NCBI GenBank assembly: GCA_046346965.1
Contig: JAXMHB010000001.1
Coordinates: forward strand, 248,001 to 312,000
DNA from: JAXMHB01 sp046346965
GTDB lineage: Bacteria > Pseudomonadota > Gammaproteobacteria > Xanthomonadales > SZUA-5
Direction: 5' to 3'
DNA length: 64,000 nt
The notes under the pieces are model-generated. The model had not been told where the DNA came from and did no database searches. It worked only from the letters and a program-made list of their open reading frames with translations. Position numbers and translations under genes: made by a program. Numbering within the stretch: the first letter of the stretch is position 1; each line of letters begins with the position of its first letter. Below, piece after piece: positions 7,131-16,293 of the stretch.

Positions 7131-9245
7131 GTGGCGAAGGTCACCAAGCAATTCAAGTACGGCGATCATCTGGTTACGTTGGAAACCGGTGAGATTGCCC
7201 GGCAGGCAACCGCTGCCGTGATGGTCAGCATGGGCGACACCGTGGTGCTGGTCACCGCGGTGGCCGACAAGAAGACCAAGGAAGGTCGAGACTTCTTCCC
7301 GTTGACGGTCAACTATCAGGAGAAGTTCTACGCAGGTGGCCGCATCCCTGGGGGATTCTTCAAGCGCGAGGGGCGTCCGACCGAGCGCGAGACACTTACC
7401 TCGCGACTGATCGATCGCCCGATTCGCCCGCTGTTCCCGGAAGGCTTCTTCCACGACGTGCAGGTGATGGCCACGGTGCTGTCGATGAATCCGGAGATCG
7501 ACGCCGACATCCCGGCGCTGATCGGCGCGTCGGCGGCGCTGACGCTGTCCGGACTGCCCTTTGGCGGTCCGATCGGTGCGGCGAAGGTGGGCTATGCCGA
7601 CGGCAAGTACCTGCTGAATCCGACCAACGAGCAGCTGAAGAGCTCGCAGCTGGAGCTGGTGGTCGCCGGTACCGACAAGGCGGTGCTGATGGTCGAGTCT
7701 GAAGCGCACCTGCTCAGCGAAGAAGTGATGCTGGGCGCCGTGGTCTTTGGCCACAACGCGCAGCAGGCCGTGATCCAGGCGATCCGCGAACTGGCGGCCG
7801 AAGTGGGCGTCACGCCCTTTGCCTGGACGCCGCCGGCCGAGCACGCGGGTCTGGAAGCTGCCGTGCGCGAGGTCGCCGAAGGCCCCCTGAATGCGGCCTA
7901 CGACATCCGCGAGAAGCAAGAGCGTCGCACGGCGGTGTCTGCCGCCAAGTCGGCCACGTTGGAAGCGCTGGGCGGCGAGAAGGCCAGCGCCGGTGGCTGG
8001 ACCGACGCTCAGGTGCTGCGCAGCTTCGAGAATCTGGAGTACGCGCTGGTGCGTCGCCGCATCATCGACGGCCGTCCGCGTATCGACGGTCGCGACACCG
8101 TGACCATTCGTCCGATCAGCGTGCGTGCCGGCCTGCTGCCGCGCACCCACGGTTCGGCGCTGTTCACGCGCGGCGAAACCCAGGCGATCGTCACGGTAAC
8201 GCTGGGTACCGGCAAAGACGCGCAGATCGTCGATGCAGTGGAAGGTGAGTCCAAGGAAACCTTCATGCTGCATTACAACTTCCCGCCGTTCTCGGTGGGT
8301 GAGATCAGCTTCATGCTGGCGCCGAAGCGTCGCGAGATCGGCCACGGCCGTCTGGCCAAGCGCGGTGTCGCGGCGATCATGCCGAAGATCGAAGAGTTCC
8401 CGTATGTGGTTCGCGTGGTCTCCGAGATCACGGAGTCCAATGGTTCGAGTTCGATGGCCTCGGTGTGCGGTTCCTCGCTGGCACTGATGGACGCCGGTGT
8501 GCCGATCAAGGCGCCGGTGGCGGGTATCGCCATGGGCCTGATCAAGGAAGGTGATCGCTTTGCCGTGATCAGCGACATCCTCGGCGATGAAGATCACCTC
8601 GGCGACATGGACTTCAAGGTGGCGGGTTCCTGGGAAGGGATCACCGCGCTGCAGATGGACATCAAGATCGACGGCATCACCGAAGAGATCATGAAGGTGG
8701 CGCTGACGCAGGCCCGCGAGGGTCGTCGTCACATCCTCGGCGAGATGGCCAAGGTGATCGATGCTCCGCGTCCGGAAATGAGCACCTACGCGCCGCGTCT
8801 GTTCACGATGAAGATCCATCCGGACAAGATCCGCGACGTGATCGGCAAGGGTGGCGTCACCATCCGCGCGATCACCGAGGAGACCGGCACGATCATCGAC
8901 ATCCAGGACGACGGCACGATCACGATCGCCTCGAACAACCAGGCGGCCGCCGATGCCGCGCGCAAGCGCATCGAGCAGATCACGGCCGACGTCGAGCCGG
9001 GTCGGATCTACGAGGGCAAGGTCGCGAAGCTGATGGACTTTGGTGCCTTCGTCACCATCCTGCCGGGTCGCGACGGTCTGGTGCACGTCTCGCAGATCTC
9101 CAACGAGCGCGTCGAGCGCGTGTCGGACAAGCTGAAGGAAGGCGATCTGGTTCGCGTCAAGGTGCTGGAAGTCGACAAGCAGGGCCGCATCCGCCTGTCG
9201 ATCAAGGCCGTGTTCGAAGACGAGCAGGGCGGCGCGTCCGCCTGA
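7131..9245 (+). CDS. pnp: Polyribonucleotide nucleotidyltransferase (PNPase)
   Basis: Phosphorolytic 3'-5' exoribonuclease and degradosome component. The 704-aa protein contains two RNase PH-like domains (about 5-220 and 300-540), with FFPLTVNYQEKFYAAGR-like and GRRDTVTIRPI-type segments, a KH domain with the GKGG loop (DVIGKGGVTIRAI, near 565) and a C-terminal S1 domain (GRIYEGKVAKLMDFGAF, near 625-690). Translation starts at GTG 7131 behind AGGAAAGG. The 3' terminator is strong and well defined. Confidence 0.99.
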   Translation: MAKVTKQFKYGDHLVTLETGEIARQATAAVMVSMGDTVVLVTAVADKKTKEGRDFFPLTVNYQEKFYAGGRIPGGFFKREGRPTERETLTSRLIDRPIRPLFPEGFFHDVQVMATVLSMNPEIDADIPALIGASAALTLSGLPFGGPIGAAKVGYADGKYLLNPTNEQLKSSQLELVVAGTDKAVLMVESEAHLLSEEVMLGAVVFGHNAQQAVIQAIRELAAEVGVTPFAWTPPAEHAGLEAAVREVAEGPLNAAYDIREKQERRTAVSAAKSATLEALGGEKASAGGWTDAQVLRSFENLEYALVRRRIIDGRPRIDGRDTVTIRPISVRAGLLPRTHGSALFTRGETQAIVTVTLGTGKDAQIVDAVEGESKETFMLHYNFPPFSVGEISFMLAPKRREIGHGRLAKRGVAAIMPKIEEFPYVVRVVSEITESNGSSSMASVCGSSLALMDAGVPIKAPVAGIAMGLIKEGDRFAVISDILGDEDHLGDMDFKVAGSWEGITALQMDIKIDGITEEIMKVALTQAREGRRHILGEMAKVIDAPRPEMSTYAPRLFTMKIHPDKIRDVIGKGGVTIRAITEETGTIIDIQDDGTITIASNNQAAADAARKRIEQITADVEPGRIYEGKVAKLMDFGAFVTILPGRDGLVHVSQISNERVERVSDKLKEGDLVRVKVLEVDKQGRIRLSIKAVFEDEQGGASA

Positions 9246-9265
9246 TCGGCCTCGCATCGCTGTGG

Positions 9266-9290
9266 ACAACGGGCCCGCTGGGCCCGTTGT
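9266..9290 (+). terminator. Terminator of rpsO-pnp
   Basis: Perfect 11-bp stem ACAACGGGCCC / GGGCCCGTTGT with a 3-nt loop, followed by CGTTTCT. It begins 20 bp after the pnp stop. Confidence 0.85.
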
Positions 9291-9362
9291 CGTTTCTGGG
9301 CTTTGGCTTTCGGCCTGCGACCAAAGCAGGCCGTGCCGATGGCTACGTTGCACTGCAGCACC

Positions 9363-9375
9363 CTGTTAGCATCGG
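9363..9375 (+). promoter_or_regulatory. Promoter-like motif upstream of phaE
   Basis: CTGTTAGCATCGG, containing an extended -10-like TGTTAGCAT, ends 26 bp before the phaE start. The identical 13-mer occurs at nearly the same distance before the plus-strand ligase gene at 23473. No good -35 is visible. Confidence 0.4.
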
Positions 9376-9401
9376 CCCACCTTTTGTGCTGGAGCGCGGC
9401 C

Positions 9402-10457
9402 ATGTCCGATCCCAACGCCGCATGGATGCCCGATTGGCAATCCATGCAGAAGCAGTTTTTCTCCGCCTGGACCGATGCAGCGCGCGGCGCTGGCAAGTCC
9501 AGCAACCCCGTGCAAGAGGGTTTTGACGCCTGGATGAAGCTGATCGCGCCGCGCGACAGCGGCAATGAGGTGCTCGACAAAGTAGTGGGCGGCGCCCGTC
9601 AGTTCGCCGAATTCATGCAGGGCGTGATTGGCCAGTTGGCGTCGTCCAAGCCCGATATGGTGACCCCGGCGGGTATACGCGCGGCGCTGGAACAGGCTTT
9701 TGGCGGGCTGGCGCCGGCGCAGAATCCGGTGCTCGATGCACTGCGCGGCATCAGCAGCGAGGGCGCGCGCGGCTTCGAGGACCTGTACCGCGAATGGATG
9801 AAGATGGCCAAGCCGATCGAGGCCGATGCCCGCAGCTGGATGGACTTGCCAGCCTTTGGCTACGCCCGCGAGTCGCAAGAGCGGCAGCAGGCGCTGGCGC
9901 GCGCGGTGGCCGACTATCAGGACCAGAACACGCGCTATCAGGTGCTGATGTACAAGGCCAGTCGTCTGGGTTTGGACAAGTTCGAATCCAAGCTGGCCGA
10001 GCGCAGCGAGCCGGGGCGTGAGATCACCAGCCTGCGCGGTCTGTATGACGTGTTTGTCGATGCCGCGGAAGAGGGCTATGCGGAAGTCGCGCTGTCGGAT
10101 GAGTTCCGCGAAGTCTATGGCGCCTTGGTGAACGCCCAGATGCGCGTGCGCCAGGCCATCCAAACCCAGGTCGAACAAACGACCGGGGCGCTCGGCATGC
10201 CGGTGCGCAGCGAACTCGACACCGTCCATCAGCGGCTGCACGAGATGCGTCGACGCATCGCGGAGCTGGAGGAGCGATTGAATCAGGCCAATGTCGATGC
10301 CGCCTCGGTGGCGACGCCGATCCCGGTCGAGGCTGAGCCCGTCGCGGAGGCGCCGGCGAAACGTGCGCCGAAGCCGCGCGCGTCCGCCAAGCCCAAAGCC
10401 GCTGCCAAGCGCGTCGCCGCGCCGGCCAGCAAGACTTCCACTCGTAACCGGAGCTGA
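9402..10457 (+). CDS. phaE: Class III poly(R)-hydroxyalkanoate synthase subunit PhaE
   Basis: Non-catalytic partner that activates PhaC in class III PHA synthases. The 351-aa protein starts MSDPNAAWMPDWQSMQKQFF, typical of PhaE, has a long helical centre, and a predicted coiled coil around residues 270-300 (LDTVHQRLHEMRRRIAELEERL). It ends in an Ala/Lys/Pro-rich basic tail (about 310-351), like those of granule- or DNA-associated proteins. The start at 9402 was chosen over upstream in-frame codons because it begins at the conserved sequence. Five bases separate it from phaC. Confidence 0.93.
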   Translation: MSDPNAAWMPDWQSMQKQFFSAWTDAARGAGKSSNPVQEGFDAWMKLIAPRDSGNEVLDKVVGGARQFAEFMQGVIGQLASSKPDMVTPAGIRAALEQAFGGLAPAQNPVLDALRGISSEGARGFEDLYREWMKMAKPIEADARSWMDLPAFGYARESQERQQALARAVADYQDQNTRYQVLMYKASRLGLDKFESKLAERSEPGREITSLRGLYDVFVDAAEEGYAEVALSDEFREVYGALVNAQMRVRQAIQTQVEQTTGALGMPVRSELDTVHQRLHEMRRRIAELEERLNQANVDAASVATPIPVEAEPVAEAPAKRAPKPRASAKPKAAAKRVAAPASKTSTRNRS

Positions 10458-10462
10458 GCGCC

Positions 10463-11527
10463 ATGGGACCCTTGCGTATCGATCCGAAGGCCGCCCTCGA
10501 CGAAGTGGCGCGCTATGGCCAGAAATTGACTGCCGCGACCCAGGTACTGCGCCAAGTCGATGATGTGCACTATGGCGCCACCGAGAAGGAAGCCGTCTAC
10601 CGCGAAGACAAACTGGTGCTGTATCGCTTCAAGGGCGACAAGGCACCGACCAACAAGACGCCGATCCTGATTGTCTACGCGCTGGTCAATCGGCCCTTTA
10701 TGACCGATCTGCAGGCAGATCGCTCGCTGGTGCGCAATCTGCTCGCGCAGGGCGAGGACGTGTACCTGATCGATTGGGGCTACCCGGACGCAGCCGATCG
10801 CTATCTCTCGCTGGACGATTACATCAACGGCTACATCCGTCGCTGCGTGGACGTGGTCGCGCGTCGTCACCAACTCGACCGCATCAACATCCTGGGCATC
10901 TGCCAGGGCGGCGCCTTTTCGCTCTGCTTTGCGTCGATCTATCCGGAGAAGGTCAAGAACCTGATCACGATGGTCACGCCGGTCGACTTCCACACGCCGG
11001 ACAACATGCTGTCGCACTGGACGCAGGCGATGGACGTGGATCTCTTCGTCGACACCCTCGGCAATGTGCCGGGCGATCTGATGAATTGGTGCTATCTCAC
11101 TCTGAAGCCTTTCCGGCTCAATCATCAGAAGTATGTGGGGCTGGTCGACATCCTCGACGATAAAGCCGAGCTCGAGAACTTCCTGCGCATGGAGAAGTGG
11201 ATCTTCGATTCGCCCAACCAGGCGGGCCAGGCCTTCCGCGAGTTCATTCGCGACTTCTATCAGGGCAACAAGCTGATCGAGGGCGGTTTGCGCATCGGTG
11301 AGCGCCCGGTCGATCTCAAGCGCATCACCATGCCGGTTCTGAACATCTATGCCGAGCAGGACCATCTGGTGCCGCCCAGTGCGTCGATTCCGCTGAAGTC
11401 CAAGGTCGGCACCAAGGACTACACGGTGCTGGCTTTCAAGGGTGGCCACATCGGCATCTACGTCTCGGGTCGCGCGCAGCGGGAAGTCGCGCCGACGATC
11501 CATCAATGGTTGAGTCAGCGGCGCTGA
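10463..11527 (+). CDS. phaC: Class III poly(R)-hydroxyalkanoate synthase subunit PhaC
   Basis: Polymerises (R)-3-hydroxyacyl-CoA into storage polyester at the granule surface. The 354-aa alpha/beta-hydrolase has the lipase-like box GICQGG with nucleophile C147, D300 in YAEQDHLVPP and H329 in KGGHIG. These are offset by two from the residues known in the Allochromatium enzyme, so the triad is complete. Size and the adjacent phaE mark class III rather than class I. No phaA/phaB genes are nearby. Confidence 0.96.
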   Translation: MGPLRIDPKAALDEVARYGQKLTAATQVLRQVDDVHYGATEKEAVYREDKLVLYRFKGDKAPTNKTPILIVYALVNRPFMTDLQADRSLVRNLLAQGEDVYLIDWGYPDAADRYLSLDDYINGYIRRCVDVVARRHQLDRINILGICQGGAFSLCFASIYPEKVKNLITMVTPVDFHTPDNMLSHWTQAMDVDLFVDTLGNVPGDLMNWCYLTLKPFRLNHQKYVGLVDILDDKAELENFLRMEKWIFDSPNQAGQAFREFIRDFYQGNKLIEGGLRIGERPVDLKRITMPVLNIYAEQDHLVPPSASIPLKSKVGTKDYTVLAFKGGHIGIYVSGRAQREVAPTIHQWLSQRR

Positions 11528-11537
11528 TCTAGAGCGC

Positions 11538-12275
11538 ATGGCGCGGCGCCGGTCAGCGGCCCAGCACGCACCCAGACGTCGTTGGCGGCGCTGGGTGCTG
11601 TGGTTGCTGCTGACACCAGTCCTGCTCAGCGTCCTGCTGGTGCTGGTACTGCGCTGGGCCAATCCACCGATCTCGGGCGTGATGCTGCAGCGGCTGATCG
11701 AGGCGCGCAGCGCCGGCAACCGCAGCTATCACGTCGACCACCTCTGGTGTCCGCTTGAACGCTATGGCCCGTACCTGCCGGTCGCGGTGATCGCCTCGGA
11801 GGATCAGCGCTTCGTCGAGCACCATGGCTTCGACACGGTGGAGATCCAGAAGGCTCTGGACGCCGCGGAGGAGGGCGCGCGCATGCGCGGCGCCAGCACC
11901 ATCAGTCAGCAGGTGGCAAAGAACCTGTTTCTGTGGACCGGACGCAGTTGGCTGCGCAAGGGCTTGGAGGTCTGGTTCACCGGCCTGATCGAGGCGCTCT
12001 GGCCGAAGCGGCGCATCCTCGAGATGTACCTCAACCTCGCTGAAACCGGCGAGGGCCTGTTCGGATTTTGCGGTGCCTGCATGCAGCGTTTTGGTCGCGA
12101 ATGTGCGGCGCTCTCGCCGTACCAGTTGGCCCTGATGGTGGCGACCCTGCCAGATCCGCGGCGCCGGCGCGCCGATCAGCCCACGCCCTACCTGCACAGT
12201 CGGGCAAGCTGGATCATTCAGCAAATGCAGCAACTGGGCGGACCGCAAGTCCTGCAAGCGGTCGAGGAGCATTGA
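11538..12275 (+). CDS. mtgA: Monofunctional peptidoglycan glycosyltransferase
   Basis: Polymerises lipid II into glycan strands at the outer face of the inner membrane. The 245-aa protein has an N-terminal Arg-rich stretch and one membrane anchor (about residues 19-40), then the GT51 domain with catalytic E88 in ASEDQRFVEHHGFD, the motif GASTISQQVAKNLFLW and ILEMYLNLAE. There is no transpeptidase domain. Its stop overlaps the rsmE start (TGATG), so the two are translationally coupled. Confidence 0.95.
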   Translation: MARRRSAAQHAPRRRWRRWVLWLLLTPVLLSVLLVLVLRWANPPISGVMLQRLIEARSAGNRSYHVDHLWCPLERYGPYLPVAVIASEDQRFVEHHGFDTVEIQKALDAAEEGARMRGASTISQQVAKNLFLWTGRSWLRKGLEVWFTGLIEALWPKRRILEMYLNLAETGEGLFGFCGACMQRFGRECAALSPYQLALMVATLPDPRRRRADQPTPYLHSRASWIIQQMQQLGGPQVLQAVEEH

Positions 12276-13006
12276 TGCGCACGGTACGAGGCTTCCATGA
12301 CGGCCCGCTTGACGGCGCTCAGCGCGTGCAGTTGTCGGAAGCGCTGAGCCATCACTGGACGCGCGTGCTGCGATTGCAGCAAGGCGACGAAGCGCAGCTG
12401 TTCAACGGTGACGGCCACGACTATCGCGTGCGCTTGCTGACGCTGGCCAAGCGCGGCGTAGAGGTGGAAATCCTGGGATCGGCGGCAGTCGCCAGCGAAT
12501 CCCCCCTGGACATCACCCTCGCCCAGGGCCTGTGTCGCGGCGAGAAGATGGACTGGGTATTGCAGAAGGCCACGGAACTCGGTGTAAGCGGCATCCAACC
12601 CTTGATGACCGAGCGCAGCGAAGTGCGACTCAGCGGTGAGCGCGAGGAGCGTCGCGTGAGCCATTGGCGACAGGTGCTGCAATCGGCCTGCGAGCAGTGT
12701 GGTCGGGCGCGTCTGCCGCGCCTGGCGAGCCCGCTGGCGCTGCCCGAGTGGGCGGCGACAGCCGATCCCGCCGCCTGCAAGCTGCTGCTGGACCCCTGCG
12801 CTGAGCAGGGATTGCAGGGCACGGCGCCGGCCGGTCGGGTCGTTATCGCGATCGGTCCGGAAGGCGGATTTGCCGAGCACGAAGTCGCGCTGCTGCAGCG
12901 CCGCGGCTTTCTCGGCATACGCCTGGGGCCGCGCATCCTGCGCACCGAAACGGCAGGGCTGGCGGCACTCGCCGCGCTGCAGGCCGCCTGGGGCGATCTG
13001 GGCTGA
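12275..13006 (+). CDS. rsmE: 16S rRNA (uracil(1498)-N(3))-methyltransferase
   Basis: SPOUT-fold methyltransferase that modifies U1498 of 16S rRNA using SAM. The 243-aa protein has an N-terminal PUA-like domain (ALSHHWTRVLRLQQGDEAQLFNG), CRGEKMDWVLQKATELGV, and the C-terminal knot IGPEGGFAEHEV...LGPRILRTETAGLAAL. The ATG at 12275 overlaps the mtgA stop by one base; a longer in-frame upstream reading overlaps mtgA and is not supported. Confidence 0.95.
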   Translation: MRTVRGFHDGPLDGAQRVQLSEALSHHWTRVLRLQQGDEAQLFNGDGHDYRVRLLTLAKRGVEVEILGSAAVASESPLDITLAQGLCRGEKMDWVLQKATELGVSGIQPLMTERSEVRLSGEREERRVSHWRQVLQSACEQCGRARLPRLASPLALPEWAATADPAACKLLLDPCAEQGLQGTAPAGRVVIAIGPEGGFAEHEVALLQRRGFLGIRLGPRILRTETAGLAALAALQAAWGDLG

Positions 13007-13049
13007 GGCGGCGCAGGACCTGATTGGCCGCTGCGCCACTCAAGCGCTG

Positions 13050-15275
13050 TCACTCGAAGCCGTTGCGGAACAAATCGTCGCTGAGAATCGAGGTGCTCCA
13101 CACGCCGCGGCCCAGCGTGCCGGCATACAAGGTCTGATTGCTGCTGACGTAGCGCAGATCGAAGACCAGCACATTCGGCAGTCCGCTGCCCCACAGCGAC
13201 CAGACATTGGAGTTGCTGGCCGCCGCGTACACGCCCGATCGCGTGCCGAGCATCACCTGGTCGCCGCTGGTGCCCGGCACAAATTCGATGGTGCGGAAGT
13301 CGAAGGAACTGATGCTGGGCAAATTGCCGGTGATGTCGGTCCAAGAACCGCCACCGTCGGCGGAGCGAAAGACCTGGTTGTCGTCGATCGCGTACACCAG
13401 TTGATCATTGTCGGGATCCATCGCGACGTCGGTGATGGTGGCGGCACCGGCCGGCAGCGCGGCGGTGGCGACGAAGACGTTGCCGGAGCGCTTGTGCACC
13501 GCCGCCGAGCGGCCCACGTAGGCGGCATTGCTGCTGTTGGTGGCGCCAAACGCCATCGCGTTGCGATTGGCGCCAGGCCCGCCGAGCGAGGTCAGCACCG
13601 GCGTGGCAGCGTTGGCGCTGCTGTACTCGTAAATCGTATTGGTGCCACCCACCAGCAAGCGCGAGCGATCGGTGATATTGAGCTCCAGCGGCGTGACGAA
13701 CTGCGGATCGGTCACCCCGGACGGCATGCTCAGATTGGTGACGAAGCTATTGCTGGCATTGTACTGGGCGCGGCGAAAACCTCCCAGATTCTGTGAGCTG
13801 ATGAAGCGATAACTGCCCGCCGCCGCCAGCGAAACATCGTCGATCGCGACGTCGCCACCGTCGCCGCCATTGATGAAGGTCCAGCGCGGATTGCTGTTGG
13901 TTTGTTGCATGTGCGTGCCATTGTCCTGTGTGCCAATCACCAGAATATCGGCGACGCGGTCGTGAGCGAGATCATGGACTTCCATGACATTGAGGTTGCC
14001 GATGACCGAAACCCAGGTGCCGGCGTTCGATGTCGGATTGGTGCGACGGTAAATGCCACCGTCGTCAGATTCCAGCAGATTGCCGTTAGCGTCGAACACC
14101 ATCGCACGACTATCGGCGTGCGGGGTAGTATTGCCGGCGTTGCCATCCATGATCGGGGTAAATTGTGAGCCGGCCGCCGCCGAGGCATCGCCCCGGCGTA
14201 TATTGCCGGTAAACGGGCTTACGGTAATGCGATCGCCGGAAACGTAGACGATGTTGGCGTTGTTGCGATCGGCCAGAATTGCCGTGTTCGGAAATCCCTG
14301 CGAGCCCGGATGTACTGGCGGTACGTCCATCGCTGTCCAGATGCCGCCCTGATTGGTCGAGCGAAACACGCCGGCAATCACGCCAGTGTTGACCACCGCG
14401 GCATAGAGCGTACCGCCGGCGCCCACCGAGAGCCGCAGATGCGACGTACTGGTGCCGAGCCCGGTGACGCCAGCGCTGATATCGGTCCAGGAGGCGCCGC
14501 TGTCATCGGAGCGCAGAATCTTGGGCGCGGCGCCATCGACCGACAGATAGAAACGGCTGTTGTTGAAGGGATCGCCGACCAGATCTAGCGCTGGACCGGC
14601 TGGAACATTGCCGGTGCCGGACACCAGCGTCCAGCTGGCACCGGTGTCGGTACTGCGGTACAGACCGCTGGTATTGGATGCCGCCATCAACACCGATCCG
14701 CGCGCGGCAACCGCCAGGATCTTCTGACCGAGCAAATTGGTCGCGCCGGTAGTGCCAAGCTGCGTCCAGCTGCTGCCGCCGTTGGTGGTGCGATACACAC
14801 CGATCTCATCGTCACCGCGCTGCGCGAAATTGCTCAGCCGCCCGGTTCCGGCAATCAGCGTTTGGTTGTTGCCATCCAGCGGATCGAAAGCGATGGCGCC
14901 GATCGACTGAGAGGGCAGGTTGTCGGTCAAGGGCGTCCAGCTTGGACGCGCCGCGGTAGCGTTGGTCGTTTTCCACACACCGCCGTTGACGGCACCGATG
15001 TAGAGAATGTCGGCATTGCTAGGATGCGCCGCAATCGACTGGATGGCGCCGGATACCTCGAAATCGGGCGGTACGCCCACTTGCGCGGACTGCGTGGGTG
15101 CCGGGCCGCGTTCGATCCACACGCCCCCTGCGCGCTGGGCCGGGCGCGGCGGCGGCAGCGTCTGCGGACGGTACTCCGCCGGATCCACCGGTTCCTGATC
15201 CGACTCGCGCGCTGCCGCGCTGAACGCCAGCGCCAGCGAACTCCACATCACGGTGTACGTCAGCAAGCGCTTCAT
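13050..15275 (-). CDS. Secreted Asp-box (BNR) beta-propeller protein with GFE tail
   Basis: 741-aa exported protein of unknown substrate. A signal peptide is visible (MKRLLTYTVMWSSLALAFSA). The body has repeated Asp-box motifs SxDxGxSW (TTNGGSSWTQL, STDTGASWTLV, SDDSGASWTDI, SADGGGSWTDI), as in sialidase/VPS10-like propellers. The extreme C-terminus is DDLFRNGFE, shared in form with the protein encoded at 49040-53173. It stands alone, converging on rsmE with a 43-bp gap. The propeller call is secure; an enzymatic role is not, since no catalytic set was recognised. Confidence 0.8.
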   Translation of the reverse strand: MKRLLTYTVMWSSLALAFSAAARESDQEPVDPAEYRPQTLPPPRPAQRAGGVWIERGPAPTQSAQVGVPPDFEVSGAIQSIAAHPSNADILYIGAVNGGVWKTTNATAARPSWTPLTDNLPSQSIGAIAFDPLDGNNQTLIAGTGRLSNFAQRGDDEIGVYRTTNGGSSWTQLGTTGATNLLGQKILAVAARGSVLMAASNTSGLYRSTDTGASWTLVSGTGNVPAGPALDLVGDPFNNSRFYLSVDGAAPKILRSDDSGASWTDISAGVTGLGTSTSHLRLSVGAGGTLYAAVVNTGVIAGVFRSTNQGGIWTAMDVPPVHPGSQGFPNTAILADRNNANIVYVSGDRITVSPFTGNIRRGDASAAAGSQFTPIMDGNAGNTTPHADSRAMVFDANGNLLESDDGGIYRRTNPTSNAGTWVSVIGNLNVMEVHDLAHDRVADILVIGTQDNGTHMQQTNSNPRWTFINGGDGGDVAIDDVSLAAAGSYRFISSQNLGGFRRAQYNASNSFVTNLSMPSGVTDPQFVTPLELNITDRSRLLVGGTNTIYEYSSANAATPVLTSLGGPGANRNAMAFGATNSSNAAYVGRSAAVHKRSGNVFVATAALPAGAATITDVAMDPDNDQLVYAIDDNQVFRSADGGGSWTDITGNLPSISSFDFRTIEFVPGTSGDQVMLGTRSGVYAAASNSNVWSLWGSGLPNVLVFDLRYVSSNQTLYAGTLGRGVWSTSILSDDLFRNGFE

Positions 15276-15398
15276 GGTGCCTCCGGCTGGGACGCGACTC
15301 AGGCCACCCTGAGTTGCGGCATCCTACCGGAGGCGGATGGGATGCACAGCCGTGACTGAGGTCACGATGGCCTGTGCGCGGACTGGAGGGCGGCCGCC

Positions 15399-16238
15399 TT
15401 ACTGCTTCGCCGCCAGCTGCATCTCGCGATTGCGCTTGCGCTCGGCGCGCTGCATGAAGTACCAGCCAATGACGCCGATGGTCGACACGGTGCAGATCAA
15501 AATCGTCGCCAAGGCATTGATTTTGGGACTCACGCCCATGCGCGCCGAGGAGAACACCTGCATCGGCAGCGTGGTCGACGAGGGACCCGACACAAAGCTG
15601 GCGAGCACCAGATCGTCGAGCGACAGCGTGAACGCGAGCAGCCAGCCTGAAATCAGCGCAGGCGAAATGATCGGCAGTGTGATGACGAAAAAGACCTTGA
15701 TGCGATTGGCCCCCAGGTCCATCGCTGCCTCTTCGAGCGAGCGATCGAGCTCCGCCAGGCGCGAACTGATCACCACGGTGACGAAGGCCATGCACAGCGT
15801 CACGTGTGCGATCCAGATGGTGGTCATGCCACGCGCAAAGTCAAAGCCGGTCCAGGTGGACAGCGACACGAACAACAGCAGCAGAGACAGACCGCTGATC
15901 ACCTCCGGCATGACCAGCGGCGCGGTAATCATGGCGCTGAAAATCGTCTTGCCAGGGAAACTGCGCATCCGTGTCAACACCATCGCCGCCATCGTGCCCA
16001 GCACCACCGAGGCACAGGCGGTATAAAAGGCTATGCGCAGACTCACCCAGGCGGCGCTTAGCATCTGATCGTCGGCAAACAGCGCGCCGTACCACTTGGT
16101 TGAAAACCCAGACCACACCGTGACCAGACGGTTCTCGTTGAAAGAGTAGACGATCAGGCTGAGCATGGGGGCGTAGAGAAAGAAGAAGCCGCCGCCGAGA
16201 AACAGCCATCCCCATTTGGAGTTGCGCGTCTGGCTCAT
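15399..16238 (-). CDS. Polyamine ABC transporter permease (PotI/SpuH type)
   Basis: Second inner-membrane permease of the putrescine/spermidine importer. The 279-aa protein has six predicted membrane helices and the ABC-permease EAA loop LEEAAMDLGANRIKVFFVITLP. It follows the first permease gene by 55 bp and is the last gene of the cluster. By position it matches spuH of Pseudomonas or potI of Escherichia coli. Confidence 0.92.
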   Translation of the reverse strand: MSQTRNSKWGWLFLGGGFFFLYAPMLSLIVYSFNENRLVTVWSGFSTKWYGALFADDQMLSAAWVSLRIAFYTACASVVLGTMAAMVLTRMRSFPGKTIFSAMITAPLVMPEVISGLSLLLLFVSLSTWTGFDFARGMTTIWIAHVTLCMAFVTVVISSRLAELDRSLEEAAMDLGANRIKVFFVITLPIISPALISGWLLAFTLSLDDLVLASFVSGPSSTTLPMQVFSSARMGVSPKINALATILICTVSTIGVIGWYFMQRAERKRNREMQLAAKQ

Positions 16239-16293
16239 GGCGTCTCTCCAGCTTGTGACGGGCGGTTGCCAGCCAGAATCCCGATGACCGGCT

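Noticed and set aside
7047..9353. Long open frame antisense to pnp (768 codons)
   Set aside because: It mirrors the codon bias of pnp in a GC-rich genome; the translation is rich in Arg/His/Asp with no domain, while pnp itself is certain.
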